A stretch of 64,000 nt of DNA from Paenibacillus psychroresistens (GCF_009728935.1 NZ_CP034235.1:2394001-2458000), one strand, 5' to 3'; counted from the first letter of the stretch, positions 24,829 through 33,459 are shown. Notes: generated from the sequence alone by a model not told the origin. Numbers and translations are program-made.

Positions 24829-25577
24829 GCTCATTTGATTTAAGCGGAAAGATTGCTTTAGTAACAGGGGCATCTGGTGGATTAGGTCAAGCCATGGCTA
24901 TTGGACTTGCAGAAGCAGGGGCTGACATTATTGCTTTATCGCATTCAGAAAGCCATGAAACCGTAAAGCTGATTAGAGCATTGGGCAGAAAAGCAGAATT
25001 GATCGCAGTCGATCTAAGTGATGAAGCATTATTGGATGGAGTTTTTGCTCAAGCTTTAGGTTTATATGGTCGAATTGATATACTCGTGAACAATGCGGGA
25101 ATCATTCGGCGCAAGCCAGCTGCGGAGCACTTAAGACAGGATTGGCATGATGTGCTGGATTTGAATCTCAATAGTTTATTTTTCCTAAGCCAGCTTGTTG
25201 GTAATCATATGATTGAACGAGGCAGTGGTAAAATTATTAACATAGCCTCCATGTTAACTTATCAAGGCGGGATAAATGTACCTGGTTATACAGCAAGCAA
25301 GCATGCAGTAGCCGGTGTGACCAAAGCGCTGGCCAATGAATGGGCGTCTAAAGGCATTCAAGTGAATGCGATTGCTCCAGGTTATATGGAAACGAACAAT
25401 ACAGCAGCGATTCAAGCAGATGAGAAAAGATATAACTCGATTCTGGAGCGGATTCCGGCAGCTAGATGGGGCAAGCCTGAGGATATGAAAGGGCCAACTG
25501 TGTTCCTAGCTTCGGCTGCTTCAGATTATATGAATGGTCATGTGCTTAGTGTGGATGGCGGTTGGATGGCGAGATAA
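24825..25577 (+). CDS. kduD: 2-dehydro-3-deoxy-D-gluconate 5-dehydrogenase (KduD)
   Basis: This 250-residue short-chain dehydrogenase has the NAD-binding TGASGGLGQAMA, NNAG at LVNNAGIIRR, and the catalytic Ser in NIASML and Tyr-Lys in YTASKHA. The pattern PAAEHLRQDWHDVLDLNLNS and a C-terminal SDYMNGHVLSVDGGW fit KduD. It interconverts 2,5-diketo-3-deoxygluconate and 2-keto-3-deoxygluconate (KDG), after KduI. It starts within the end of the DeoR gene with AAGGGAG before it. Assignment over other SDR enzymes rests on the kduI and aldolase neighbours. Confidence 0.93.
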   Translation: MSSFDLSGKIALVTGASGGLGQAMAIGLAEAGADIIALSHSESHETVKLIRALGRKAELIAVDLSDEALLDGVFAQALGLYGRIDILVNNAGIIRRKPAAEHLRQDWHDVLDLNLNSLFFLSQLVGNHMIERGSGKIINIASMLTYQGGINVPGYTASKHAVAGVTKALANEWASKGIQVNAIAPGYMETNNTAAIQADEKRYNSILERIPAARWGKPEDMKGPTVFLASAASDYMNGHVLSVDGGWMAR

Positions 25578-25609
25578 TTGTTTTAAATAATCTAAATGAG
25601 GTGCTTTAA

Positions 25610-26281
25610 TTGAAAAAATTTAATTACCTACAGCAAATTGCTGATGCAGGCGTAGTGGCTGTGCTTCGCGGTGATTCACCTGAGGAAGTTGTAGCCATGT
25701 CGGAGCAAGCTATCGCAGGGGGAGTTAAAGTAATCGAAATTACGTTAACGGTTCCTTTTGCACTAGAAGCTATAACCCAATTAGCCAAGCGTTACTCCAG
25801 TAAAGATGTGATTGCGGCTAATTATGCTTTAATTGGAGCGGGGACGATTCTTGATCCAGAATCAGCTCGGGCGGCTATGCTGGCGGGAGCGGAGTTTATT
25901 GTCGCACCATGCTTGAATAAAGCAACAGTGCAATTATGCAATCGATATAGAGTTCCGATTATGCCGGGTGTCATGACAATTCAAGAGGTGCAAACTGCGC
26001 TAGAGCTTGGTGTAGATGTAATGAAGCTGTTTCCCGGCAATCTTTATGAGCCGTCGATTATTCCAACGATTCGTGGCCCATTGCCGCAAGCTAACCTAAT
26101 GCCTACGGGAGGCGTGAACTTGAACAACCTCAAGGATTGGATCAAGGCTGGAGCATTTGCTGTGGGGATTGGCTCCGATTTGACTAAAGAGGCTGTAAAG
26201 AATAAAGACTTTAGCTTGATTGCCAAAAAAGCGAATGAGTATAGAAACGCTTTTTTACAAGCTAAAAAGGATTTGAAATAA
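25610..26281 (+). CDS. eda: KDPG/KHG aldolase
   Basis: This 223-residue class I aldolase has catalytic Glu43 in VIEITLTVP and Schiff-base Lys139 in DVMKLFPGN. The phosphate-binding LPTGGVNLNN-type motif appears here as MPTGGV, and the GAGTILDPESA and VAPCLNKA segments are typical. It cleaves 2-keto-3-deoxy-6-phosphogluconate to pyruvate and glyceraldehyde-3-phosphate, completing the uronate route begun by KduI and KduD. The kinase that makes KDPG from KDG (kdgK) is not in this window. A GAGGTG site precedes the TTG start. Confidence 0.93.
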   Translation: MKKFNYLQQIADAGVVAVLRGDSPEEVVAMSEQAIAGGVKVIEITLTVPFALEAITQLAKRYSSKDVIAANYALIGAGTILDPESARAAMLAGAEFIVAPCLNKATVQLCNRYRVPIMPGVMTIQEVQTALELGVDVMKLFPGNLYEPSIIPTIRGPLPQANLMPTGGVNLNNLKDWIKAGAFAVGIGSDLTKEAVKNKDFSLIAKKANEYRNAFLQAKKDLK

Positions 26282-26299
26282 GGAAAGGGGGCAGGTTCT

Positions 26300-27022
26300 A
26301 TGAGAGTAGCGTTTATATCGGATATTCATGGTAATGCAGTCGCCTTGGAAGAAGTATTAACAGATATCGCTAAGAAGAATATAGATAAAATTTACGTTTT
26401 AGGGGATTTGTGCTACCGCTGTCCGGAGCCGAAAAGAGCACTCGATTTAATAAGAGCATTGAATACCGATGTCATAAAAGGAAATGCAGATGAATGGGTT
26501 ATTCGTGCTGTTCGTTTAGGTGAAGTTCCAGATAAAGCTCTAGAGATGATGAACCTTGAGCGAGATTGGGTCAAATCACAATTAGAGCAACCCGATCTTG
26601 ATTATTTAGAGCAGCTGCCGACAGAAATTAACTTCTGTATGGAAGGGATTAATATTCACCTATTCCATGCTACTCCGGATAGTTTATTTGAATTTATTCT
26701 TCCTGGCGTGGATGACGAAACCTTGCATTCCAAGCTGATGTCAGCTAATGAGGATGCGCAAATTTACATATATGGCCATATACACAGATCTTATATTCGC
26801 TATCTTCGAGGGAAAATTGTGATTAATACAGGAAGCGTAGGCCTGCCTTTTGATGGGCTAGCTTTGGCTTCCTATGCAATAGTAGAAATTGTTGAGGGGA
26901 ATATTAGTACCTCTATTGAACGTGTAAGCTATGATGTTGAAAAAGTAGCTGAACAATACAAAGCACTGAATTACCCGAACGCAGAAATGATGATAAAAAT
27001 TTTACGAAATGGCAGCTTATAA
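26300..27022 (+). CDS. YfcE/MPE-type metallophosphoesterase
   Basis: This 240-residue calcineurin-like phosphoesterase has the dimetal motifs in order: SDIHGN, LGDLCYR, KGNADEW, and YGHIHRSY near residue 160. It has no signal peptide. It begins 18 bases after the aldolase gene with GGAAAGGGGG upstream, so it is co-transcribed with the uronate genes, but a pathway role is not evident. Its stop codon overlaps the stop of the converging acetyltransferase gene. Confidence 0.85.
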   Translation: MRVAFISDIHGNAVALEEVLTDIAKKNIDKIYVLGDLCYRCPEPKRALDLIRALNTDVIKGNADEWVIRAVRLGEVPDKALEMMNLERDWVKSQLEQPDLDYLEQLPTEINFCMEGINIHLFHATPDSLFEFILPGVDDETLHSKLMSANEDAQIYIYGHIHRSYIRYLRGKIVINTGSVGLPFDGLALASYAIVEIVEGNISTSIERVSYDVEKVAEQYKALNYPNAEMMIKILRNGSL

Positions 27023-27835
27023 ACGATATTTATAATAATCCTGTGCGTGTACCACTTTGAAACCAACGGATTCATATAATCCCAAAGCATGGTCATTCTT
27101 AGTTTCAACCTCTAAATGGATGGAATGGCCAGCTAAGCTTTGTTCTCTAATGATTCGACGCAAGACTTTCCTGCCAATACCCCTACCTTGATACTCAGGC
27201 AAAATCGAGAATCCATATAACCACGCTTGTTCAGCATCTAAGCTCACGCGAATTTTCCCCACGGTTTCTTCGTTCACTTCAATCATATACATATTGTCCT
27301 TATCCCCGCTGGTTCTGCCTTCCATGGCTCTAGCATCTTCTTCGCTTTCACCGAACGCCTCCATAGACAAACGTACGCGCATTTCTAAATCATCTTCTAT
27401 GGTAATACGCAATTGGATGCCATCAACTTCCTCAACAATACCTTCTTGCCATTCCATTTGATGTTCAGAGAAAGCATAATCAGCAGCTGTATGATTCAAA
27501 AAAGCTTTTGCAGCATCAGACCCAGCAGGTGCGTTCAACAAAATTTTCTTGTATTCGTTGTGTTTTGCGGTTTCAATACCTTGTTGGAATAAGCGCTTGA
27601 AATGACCTTTGCGACGTTCACTTGGTTTAACCATTCCACATATCTCGACAGTTGAACCAAAAGCATACAGGGCTAAAAATGCTTGAAGCTCTCCATTCTC
27701 ATATATAAAAAAATCCATTTCATTGTTTTCACGGTTTCTTAGCATCTCCCAGTTAAGCTTTAATTGGATGTGATCATAGGCTTCGCATTCTTTTTGCAGC
27801 TGTGCAATATCTTGTAATTCCTGGATGGTTGACAT
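27017..27835 (-). CDS. Tandem-domain GNAT N-acetyltransferase
   Basis: This 272-residue protein contains two GNAT-like halves. The N-terminal half has VEICGMVKPSERRKGHFKRL, a degenerate acetyl-CoA loop. The C-terminal half has AWLYGFSILPEYQGRGIGRK, the canonical Q-x-x-G-x-G, and ends HALGLYESVGFKVVHAQDYY. The C-terminal half is likely the active one. The ATG has GGAGGCTAC upstream. It converges with the phosphoesterase gene, and the two TAA stops together form TTATAA at 27017-27022 with no terminator between. Confidence 0.85.
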   Translation of the reverse strand: MSTIQELQDIAQLQKECEAYDHIQLKLNWEMLRNRENNEMDFFIYENGELQAFLALYAFGSTVEICGMVKPSERRKGHFKRLFQQGIETAKHNEYKKILLNAPAGSDAAKAFLNHTAADYAFSEHQMEWQEGIVEEVDGIQLRITIEDDLEMRVRLSMEAFGESEEDARAMEGRTSGDKDNMYMIEVNEETVGKIRVSLDAEQAWLYGFSILPEYQGRGIGRKVLRRIIREQSLAGHSIHLEVETKNDHALGLYESVGFKVVHAQDYYKYRL

Positions 27836-27947
27836 AGTAGCCTCCTTTTTTTCTTCTAATATAACATGTAAAAGGGTGGTCTGTAACTGCTGCTGAAGGA
27901 GCGATTTCCCTTATTGTGGGAGAGACTCTTTTCAAAGGTAGTATAAC

Positions 27948-27959
27948 ATGATATATTTA
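27948..27959 (+). promoter_or_regulatory. Second copy of the ATGATATATTTA motif
   Basis: Identical to the 12-mer at 6030-6041. It lies 60 bases before the second GntR/LacI-type regulator, which is paralogous to the one near the first copy. A shared operator is possible; chance cannot be excluded at this AT content. Confidence 0.25.
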
Positions 27960-28007
27960 CTTATATCGTTTGCATAGCATTTGTGATTCTATAGGGGGAT
28001 GAATGAG

Positions 28008-29141
28008 TTGGCGCTAGAATCCAAGCCGATTTATGAGCGGATATTTGATTCGTTACGTGGTGAGATTGTGGGGAAAGTTTACAATATAGGTGATCGCGTG
28101 CCTTCGGAGAAGGAATTGGCTGATGCTTTTAATGTGAGCCGAATTACTAGCAAGAAGGCGCTTGAGTTGCTGGCTAAAGAAGGCTTGATTGTCAGAATGC
28201 CTGGACGAGGCTCGTTTGTAATTGAAGCTGGCACTGCAGAGAGAGTGGAGAATGTACCGGATGAATGTGTGAAGCCATTATTAATTGGGCTTGTAATCAC
28301 AGATTTTGGCAATACCTTTGGCACAGGAATGATCTATGGTATGGAAAGCAGCTCGGCAGAGCATGACAGCTTTCTTTTGCTGCGCAGGTCTTTCGGTATC
28401 CCGGAAAATGAAGAAAAAGCGATTCGTGATTTTCTCAATCTAGGTGTAGACGGAATTATCGTGTTCCCGGCTCAAGGTGAATTCTATAATTCAGAAATCC
28501 TCAAGCTGGTCATTCAGCAGTTCCCTTTGGTTTTAGTAGATCGCCATTTAAAAGGGGTGGCTGCTGCATCTATCTGTACAGATAATGTGAAGGCTGCGAG
28601 ATTAGGCACGGATCATTTATTGGAGCTTAAACATAAACATATTTGTTTGCTGACCCCACCGCCTATGGATACAACAGCCATTGAGGATAGAATTGAAGGC
28701 TTTATTCAATCGCACGCAGAACGTGGCGTGATGGTAGATCGAACGCTTTGGCTTGATAAAATTACCTCGACACTTCCGAACTCCTTCCATACCGTTAATA
28801 TGGACAAGGATATCCAGATGATTAAAGCGCATCTACAGCAAAATCCACACATTACTGCTCTATTTGCCATTGAATATAATATTGCCTTGCTCGCCAAAGC
28901 CGCGGTAGAGTCGTTAAACAAACGAATCCCAGAGGATATCTCGATTATTTGCTTTGATAGTCCTTCCACTACGCTAGGCAGCGGATATCAGTTTACTCAT
29001 TTAATGCAAGCGGAAGAGGAAATTGGTAAGCTTGCAGTTGAAAATGTACTGAAATTAAAGCATGGTGAAAAGGTACCGAATCGAGTGACATTGGATGCTA
29101 AGCTTGTTATTGGTGTATCTACTGCAGCTGCAAGACAATAA
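28008..29141 (+). CDS. Second AraR-like regulator (GntR helix-turn-helix plus LacI-type domain)
   Basis: This protein of about 377 residues has the same architecture as the regulator at 4715: GntR winged helix (KPIYERIFDSLRGEIVG, DRVPSEKELADAFNVSRITS, MPGRGSFV) and a sugar-binding domain (LIGLVITDFGNTFGTGMIYG, DGIIVFPAQGEF, ISIICFDSPSTTLGSGYQFT). TTG 28008 is preferred over ATG 27999 because the AGGGGG site abuts 27999 but lies 9 bases before 28008. The nearest downstream genes are a MurG paralogue and a nucleotidyltransferase rather than a sugar catabolic set, so its effector is unclear. AraR-type proteins normally respond to a sugar. Confidence 0.87.
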   Translation: MALESKPIYERIFDSLRGEIVGKVYNIGDRVPSEKELADAFNVSRITSKKALELLAKEGLIVRMPGRGSFVIEAGTAERVENVPDECVKPLLIGLVITDFGNTFGTGMIYGMESSSAEHDSFLLLRRSFGIPENEEKAIRDFLNLGVDGIIVFPAQGEFYNSEILKLVIQQFPLVLVDRHLKGVAAASICTDNVKAARLGTDHLLELKHKHICLLTPPPMDTTAIEDRIEGFIQSHAERGVMVDRTLWLDKITSTLPNSFHTVNMDKDIQMIKAHLQQNPHITALFAIEYNIALLAKAAVESLNKRIPEDISIICFDSPSTTLGSGYQFTHLMQAEEEIGKLAVENVLKLKHGEKVPNRVTLDAKLVIGVSTAAARQ

Positions 29142-29175
29142 CGCAATCGTTCGAAACTAAAGGTGGTTAAGTGCT

Positions 29176-30246
29176 TTGAGAAAAATAATGTTCACAGGTG
29201 GCGGATCATCTGGACATGTTTCAGTCAATTTAGCGTTAATTCCTCACTTTCAGCAGGACGGCTGGGCAGTGGAGTATATAGGTTCAGAGAATGGGATCGA
29301 GAAGGAGCTAATCCTCCCGCTTAAGCAGGTGAAATATTTCAGTATTGCTACAGGAAAGCTAAGGCGATATTTGGATTGGAACAATGTGAAGGACCCTTTT
29401 AAAGTTGTAAAGGGGGTATTTCAAGCCTACCGCATAATCAAGAAACAGAAGCCCACTATTCTTTTCTCCAAGGGTGGTTTTGTGTCTGTTCCGGTTGTAC
29501 TTGCTGCATGGCTGAATAAAGTTCCAGTTATTATCCATGAATCGGATATTACGCCTGGCTTGGCTAATCGAATCGCGATTCCTTTTGCAACAGGTGTTTG
29601 CACCACATTTCCTGAGACAGCCCAGCATTTGAAATCTGCAAAAACACACTTTGTCGGGGCCATTATCCGGGATGAGCTAAAGCAAGGCAATAAAGCGCGA
29701 GGCAGAGCTTTCTGTCAGCTTAACTCTAGCAAACCCGTATTACTTATTATGGGTGGCAGTCTCGGTGCCAAACGGATTAATCAAACGGTGCGAAGCGCTT
29801 TAAATAAACTTACGGACACTTTTCAGATTATTCATCTTTGCGGAAAAGGGCAGGTTGACCCCATCTTGCAATCACCTTATTATAGGCAATATGAGTATAT
29901 CAATCATGAGCTTCCTGATGTTCTAGCGATGACAGATGTGGTTATTTCGCGAGCAGGGGCGAATTCAATTTTTGAATTTCTGGCTTTACGAATACCCATG
30001 CTGCTAATTCCGCTTTCCAAAGCCCAGAGCCGTGGCGATCAAATTTTAAATGCACAGTCTTTTGCAGCTGCCGGTTATTGTGAAGTACTTAATGAAGAAG
30101 CGCTAAGTGCAGAAGCTTTGGTAACTGATGTACATAGAGTCTATGAGCAACGCCAAACCTACAAAGAGAAGATGGGGAAAGCACCTGAGCGGGATGCTCT
30201 ATCCTTACTTTTTAAATTTATTAAAAAGACTTCTAAAAAAGGATAA
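29176..30246 (+). CDS. MurG-family UDP-GlcNAc glycosyltransferase, second-copy type
   Basis: This 356-residue GT28 enzyme has the MurG hallmarks: [20 protein letters not shown] (the usual GGTGGH loop reads GGGSSGH), [46 protein letters not shown] and the C-terminal [16 protein letters not shown]. MurG transfers GlcNAc from UDP-GlcNAc to lipid I on the inner membrane face. It is far from a division/wall cluster, so it is probably a paralogue; many Bacillales carry a second murG. TTG 29176 has AAAGGTGG about 9 bases upstream. It is followed by small unknown genes and a nucleotidyltransferase that may form one operon, possibly for a modified lipid-linked sugar. Confidence 0.9.
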   Translation: MRKIMFTGGGSSGHVSVNLALIPHFQQDGWAVEYIGSENGIEKELILPLKQVKYFSIATGKLRRYLDWNNVKDPFKVVKGVFQAYRIIKKQKPTILFSKGGFVSVPVVLAAWLNKVPVIIHESDITPGLANRIAIPFATGVCTTFPETAQHLKSAKTHFVGAIIRDELKQGNKARGRAFCQLNSSKPVLLIMGGSLGAKRINQTVRSALNKLTDTFQIIHLCGKGQVDPILQSPYYRQYEYINHELPDVLAMTDVVISRAGANSIFEFLALRIPMLLIPLSKAQSRGDQILNAQSFAAAGYCEVLNEEALSAEALVTDVHRVYEQRQTYKEKMGKAPERDALSLLFKFIKKTSKKG

Positions 30247-30268
30247 TGGGGTTAGGGGGTTAGTTTAT

Positions 30269-30454
30269 ATGAGGCAAGCTAGGATCAATGAAATCATACA
30301 TGCCTACAATCAATTAGATAAGAAGGATAAGAGTATGTTTGATCATGCCATATTGTGTTATAATGCTAAAGTTTTCCCAGATTCATTAACAGAATTGAAT
30401 AGCTGGAACGAGCTGGAGTTGGATACGCTTGAGAAGGTTACCTCCAACAATTGA
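30269..30454 (+). CDS. Small hypothetical protein (61 residues)
   Basis: The frame from ATG 30269 has GGGGG about 9 bases upstream. It begins MRQARINEIIHAYNQLDKKD, reads KSMFDHAILCYNAKVFPDSL, and ends in an acidic LELDTLEKVTSNN. It is predicted mostly helical, with no membrane segment and one Cys. I recognise no family. It starts 22 bases after the MurG-like gene and overlaps the next gene by 26 bases, suggesting co-translation in the nucleotidyltransferase cassette. Confidence 0.55.
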   Translation: MRQARINEIIHAYNQLDKKDKSMFDHAILCYNAKVFPDSLTELNSWNELELDTLEKVTSNN

Positions 30455-30887
30455 GCAGCTTATGAGAATCATGCTCGTAAAAAAGGAACAGCTAAGAAAA
30501 ACCCAGATCAAGCGGATGCCATGGAAAAAACTAAAAGCAACCTTTCAAATAGCTGAAATTGATAACATGTCCGACCATTTACGTAATATACGGATCGATC
30601 GCGAGCGAGTGGTTGTAGCTCAAACACTCGACAACATCGGTGTTACGTCTATTTTCAATACGAAAAATCAGTCTCATGTTAATCTACTCCAAGCTGCATT
30701 GGGCAATTCGCAACAGCTCAATGATTTACTTCGCGAATCAAGCGCAGAGTCCAAGCTGGCACTTATCCGTAATTTACAGTTTTTGAAGCATATCCCGAAT
30801 GATAAAAGACTACAGCAATTGTGCAAGGATCTACTTGAGGAATTAGGAATGCATGATGAAATGATTCACTTAACGGAGATGATCTAA
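30429..30887 (+). CDS. Hypothetical helical protein in the MurG/nucleotidyltransferase cassette
   Basis: This protein of up to 152 residues is strongly basic at the N-terminus (MLVKKEQLRKTQIKRMPWKK) and helical afterwards (LLQAALGNSQQLNDLLRESS, EELGMHDEMIHLTEMI). It has no membrane segments. Start is uncertain: TTG 30429 overlaps the preceding gene by 26 bases, while ATG 30462 or 30471 are later choices; none has a strong ribosome binding site. Its stop overlaps the nucleotidyltransferase start (TAATG), so they are translated together. I recognise no family. Confidence 0.6.
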   Translation: MRRLPPTIEQLMRIMLVKKEQLRKTQIKRMPWKKLKATFQIAEIDNMSDHLRNIRIDRERVVVAQTLDNIGVTSIFNTKNQSHVNLLQAALGNSQQLNDLLRESSAESKLALIRNLQFLKHIPNDKRLQQLCKDLLEELGMHDEMIHLTEMI

Positions 30888-31624
30888 TGATTAAAAAAGC
30901 CGTAATCCTCGCTGCAGGCATGGGGAAGAGATTCCAGCCTATCACACGAGTCATACCGAAACCAATGCTGCCTATCGGCAATAAACCTACGCTCGACTTT
31001 ATCATTAAGGAATTAATCGATTCAGGTATTGAACAGATATTAATTGTGGTGGGTCATCGCAAAGAAATGATAGAAGAGTATTATCGAGATCGTGTGGAAA
31101 TTGAATTTGTCATCCAGAATAACTTAAATGGGACAGCGCCAGCCGTGCTTCTTGCAGAAGATTTTGTTAATGGGGAAGCCTTTGCATTATGTCTATCTGA
31201 TGAGATTGTGGAGTCTATTGTGCCTTGTACTAAACAGCTGATGGATGTATATACCCGGAATAATGCTTCCATGGTAACGGCAATTGAAGAGACGACTGCG
31301 GTGAAAATACATAGCTATAATTCCGTAAATATGACTGAAAAGCAAGGTAATATAGCGAAAATAAGTTCCATTATAGAAAAGCCGCAAGGCTCATCTCCTT
31401 CTTTGTTTACTTCGATTGGCCGTTACATCATTGCTCCTGAAATTTTCAACATAATTAAATCGCTGAAGCTTGAAGAAACAAGAGAATTATATTTAACCGA
31501 AGCCTTTAATCTGCTATTGAAGGATAATGCTGCTTATGGGCTTTTCTTTGAAGGAAAGCGCTGGGACATTGGGACCAAAGAAGGCTGGATCGAAACCAAT
31601 GTAAGATTAGGTTTAATTGATTAA
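30887..31624 (+). CDS. Sugar-1-phosphate nucleotidyltransferase (GalU/RfbA-like)
   Basis: This 245-residue NTP-transferase has the activating signature LAAGMGKRFQPITRVIPKPM with PIGNKPTLDFIIKELI, then FVIQNNLNGTAPAVLLAEDF, the metal-site region LCLSDE in place of GDD/GDE, and WDIGTKEGWIETN at the end. It should make a nucleotide-sugar such as UDP-glucose or a dTDP-sugar. It is shorter than GalU (~290) or RfbA. The ATG overlaps the previous stop. Together with the MurG paralogue it suggests supply and transfer of an activated sugar, but the sugar is not determinable here. Confidence 0.88.
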   Translation: MIKKAVILAAGMGKRFQPITRVIPKPMLPIGNKPTLDFIIKELIDSGIEQILIVVGHRKEMIEEYYRDRVEIEFVIQNNLNGTAPAVLLAEDFVNGEAFALCLSDEIVESIVPCTKQLMDVYTRNNASMVTAIEETTAVKIHSYNSVNMTEKQGNIAKISSIIEKPQGSSPSLFTSIGRYIIAPEIFNIIKSLKLEETRELYLTEAFNLLLKDNAAYGLFFEGKRWDIGTKEGWIETNVRLGLID

Positions 31625-31700
31625 CTATTTAGCCTAGATTTTTAATGGATAATCTAAATATACATGGGAATAATAGTAACATCTGAAAAGGAGGGATTAA

Positions 31701-31874
31701 ATGGACGCTAGTATGAGTGTAGTAGATGTGCTTACCAATATTCAGGAGCTTAAGAATAGTGGGCAGTCCCTAAACAAGAAAAAACTAAAGCAATCCCATC
31801 CAGAGCTCATTCAGAATGCTTTGTTTTACTTCCCAAGCTGGGAGCACGCCTTACAAAATGTAGACTCCATATAA
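31701..31874 (+). CDS. Small protein with an HNH-repeat-like pattern (57 residues)
   Basis: The frame from ATG 31701 has an excellent AAAGGAGGG site 5-8 bases upstream. The sequence reads SVVDVLTNIQELKNSGQSLN, then KKKLKQSHPELIQNALFYFP and SWEHALQNVDSI. The spacing (helix, G-x-x-L, basic segment, HPEL, then F-x-SW-x-x-AL) resembles the ~50-residue homing-endonuclease-associated repeat (HNH_repeat), which binds DNA. It sits at the end of the MurG/nucleotidyltransferase cassette and before a terminator. The family link is a pattern resemblance only. Confidence 0.6.
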   Translation: MDASMSVVDVLTNIQELKNSGQSLNKKKLKQSHPELIQNALFYFPSWEHALQNVDSI

Positions 31875-31887
31875 TCTCGTAATGCTA

Positions 31888-31926
31888 AAAAAGAAGCTTA
31901 GGTCACAGTGACCTGAGCTTCTTTTT
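31888..31926. terminator. Bidirectional terminator
   Basis: A long stem at 31888-31905 pairs with 31909-31926 (AGAAGCTTAGGTCA/TGACCTGAGCTTCT, one mismatch), with A and T runs on both sides. It ends the plus-strand cassette and the minus-strand gene at 31941. Confidence 0.88.
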
Positions 31927-31940
31927 GAGTTGTAATTAGC

Positions 31941-32672
31941 TTATGCCGGATCGAGTTTAACAATCTTACCCGCATTATTTAGCTTGTATTTCACTGCATG
32001 TTTGTTGAGCTTTTTAGCTACTATCTTGGCTTCGAAGGTTAGCTTGTCCCCGATTTCCAGCTCTAATTTCTTCATGCCGGTACCATGGCTTGTCCAAGCT
32101 GATTCAAGCACAACTACCTCATTCTCGAATGAAAAAGAAGCAGGCTCGAAAATAATAACTTCATCATCTGTATCACTGAATGGATTAGGCACTGATGCAA
32201 ATTGAGAAACGGTTGCGTCGAAATTCAGCTTGCCCTCCGGTAAAGTAATCGGAGCTTCCTTCGCTGCTTTCTCAGCTTTCTCAGCTTTTTCAACAGGCTT
32301 TTTCTCTTTCTTTTCCGCTGTTTTTTTCGCTGGTTTAATTTCTGCCTCACCATCTAGGGCTAGCTCTTCTAATTCGGGCTCTAGCAGCTCACCGTCATCT
32401 TCCGGTTTCCCTTTACCGAATTGGCCTGTTTGCATTTCTCTTAAGTAAGAGGGATGAATATTATGTAGTTGATCACCAATTTGAATCACTGCAAAAACAA
32501 GATCCGCATAACCGACTATCTCACACGCTACATCCATATTCTGACCTTTGTAACGGTATTCCTTCTGTTTAGTTGCTTTTTGTGGCAACAGTCCCCAATC
32601 CTTGCAAAAAGCCATAGCTTCATCTTCATTCTGGAATGCGGTATATTGTTCCGGTTTAACCCAATGTGGCAT
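31941..32672 (-). CDS. Hypothetical protein with a Lys/Glu-rich linker
   Basis: This 243-residue cytoplasmic protein has three parts. The N-terminal ~85 residues read MPHWVKPEQYTAFQNEDEAM and YRYKGQNMDVACEIVGYADL and may form a small alpha/beta domain. The middle (~95-145) is an Ala/Lys/Glu-rich low-complexity linker. A C-terminal beta-rich domain follows (EVVVLESAWTSHGTGMKKLE, GDKLTFEAKIVAKKLN). I do not recognise a family; similar proteins occur in Paenibacillus by general memory only. AAAAGGAGG precedes the ATG. No operon partner. Confidence 0.65.
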   Translation of the reverse strand: MPHWVKPEQYTAFQNEDEAMAFCKDWGLLPQKATKQKEYRYKGQNMDVACEIVGYADLVFAVIQIGDQLHNIHPSYLREMQTGQFGKGKPEDDGELLEPELEELALDGEAEIKPAKKTAEKKEKKPVEKAEKAEKAAKEAPITLPEGKLNFDATVSQFASVPNPFSDTDDEVIIFEPASFSFENEVVVLESAWTSHGTGMKKLELEIGDKLTFEAKIVAKKLNKHAVKYKLNNAGKIVKLDPA

Positions 32673-32859
32673 GTATGTTCCTCCTTTTGTTGACCTAAAA
32701 CTATTTTAACATTTTTATTGTGAAATGGAAAAAGAGTTAACGATTGTTTTAAAAATAAAATTATCGGGTAATAAGTGTAGTGTGTTTAATACATACTATT
32801 AAAATACTGATAATCGGCAACTTATGGCCAATTAACAGTGATAGAAGGAGTGTGAGCAT

Positions 32860-33459
32860 ATGTCCAAGGATTTCCTAACAGCAGTTAAAGAGAGACGCAC
32901 GTACTATGCGATAAGCAAAGAATCTACAGTCTCAGATGAGCGTATCTTAGAAATTATTCAGGATGCGGTCAAGCACACACCATCTGCTTTTAATTCTCAA
33001 AGTGCACGGGTGGTGTTATTATTAGGCCAACATCATGATAAATTATGGGATTTCACCAAGGAGGTCTTAAGAGCAATTGTTCCTGCAGATCAGTTTGAGG
33101 CTACGGACCAACGAATAAACGGCTTTAAAAACGGTTATGGTACGGTATTGTTTTTTGAGGATTACAAGGTGATTGAAGGAATGCAAGCTCAATTTGCAGC
33201 CTATCAGGATCGCTTTCCTCATTGGTCCGAGCAATCCTCTGGGATGCTGCAATATGTAATTTGGACCTCACTTGAAATTGAAGGGTTCGGAGCTTCAGTC
33301 CAGCATTACAACCCTTTAATTGATGAGAAAGTGAAAGCAGAATGGAAAATTCCGGAATCCTGGCAGTTAATCACACAAATGCCTTTTGGGAAACCAACAG
33401 CTCAGCCAGGCAACAAAGAATTCCAGCCATTAGAGGAACGAGTGAAAATATTCAAGTAA
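32860..33459 (+). CDS. Nitroreductase-family protein (Frm2/HBN1-like)
   Basis: This 199-residue FMN-dependent nitroreductase-like protein begins MSKDFLTAVKERRTYYAISK. It has the FMN-binding HTPSAFNSQSARVVLL and GTVLFFEDYKVIEGMQ, MLQYVIWTSLEIEGFGASVQ, and the C-terminal MPFGKPTAQPG. This order matches the short Frm2/HBN1 and YdgI-type subgroup. It reduces nitro compounds or quinones with NAD(P)H in the cytoplasm. GGAGTG precedes the ATG. A strong bidirectional terminator follows. Confidence 0.9.
   Translation: MSKDFLTAVKERRTYYAISKESTVSDERILEIIQDAVKHTPSAFNSQSARVVLLLGQHHDKLWDFTKEVLRAIVPADQFEATDQRINGFKNGYGTVLFFEDYKVIEGMQAQFAAYQDRFPHWSEQSSGMLQYVIWTSLEIEGFGASVQHYNPLIDEKVKAEWKIPESWQLITQMPFGKPTAQPGNKEFQPLEERVKIFK

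Noticed and set aside
30128..30268. 47-codon upstream extension of the 61-residue small protein
   Set aside because: It lies inside the MurG-like gene in another frame, and a GGGGG site supports ATG 30269.
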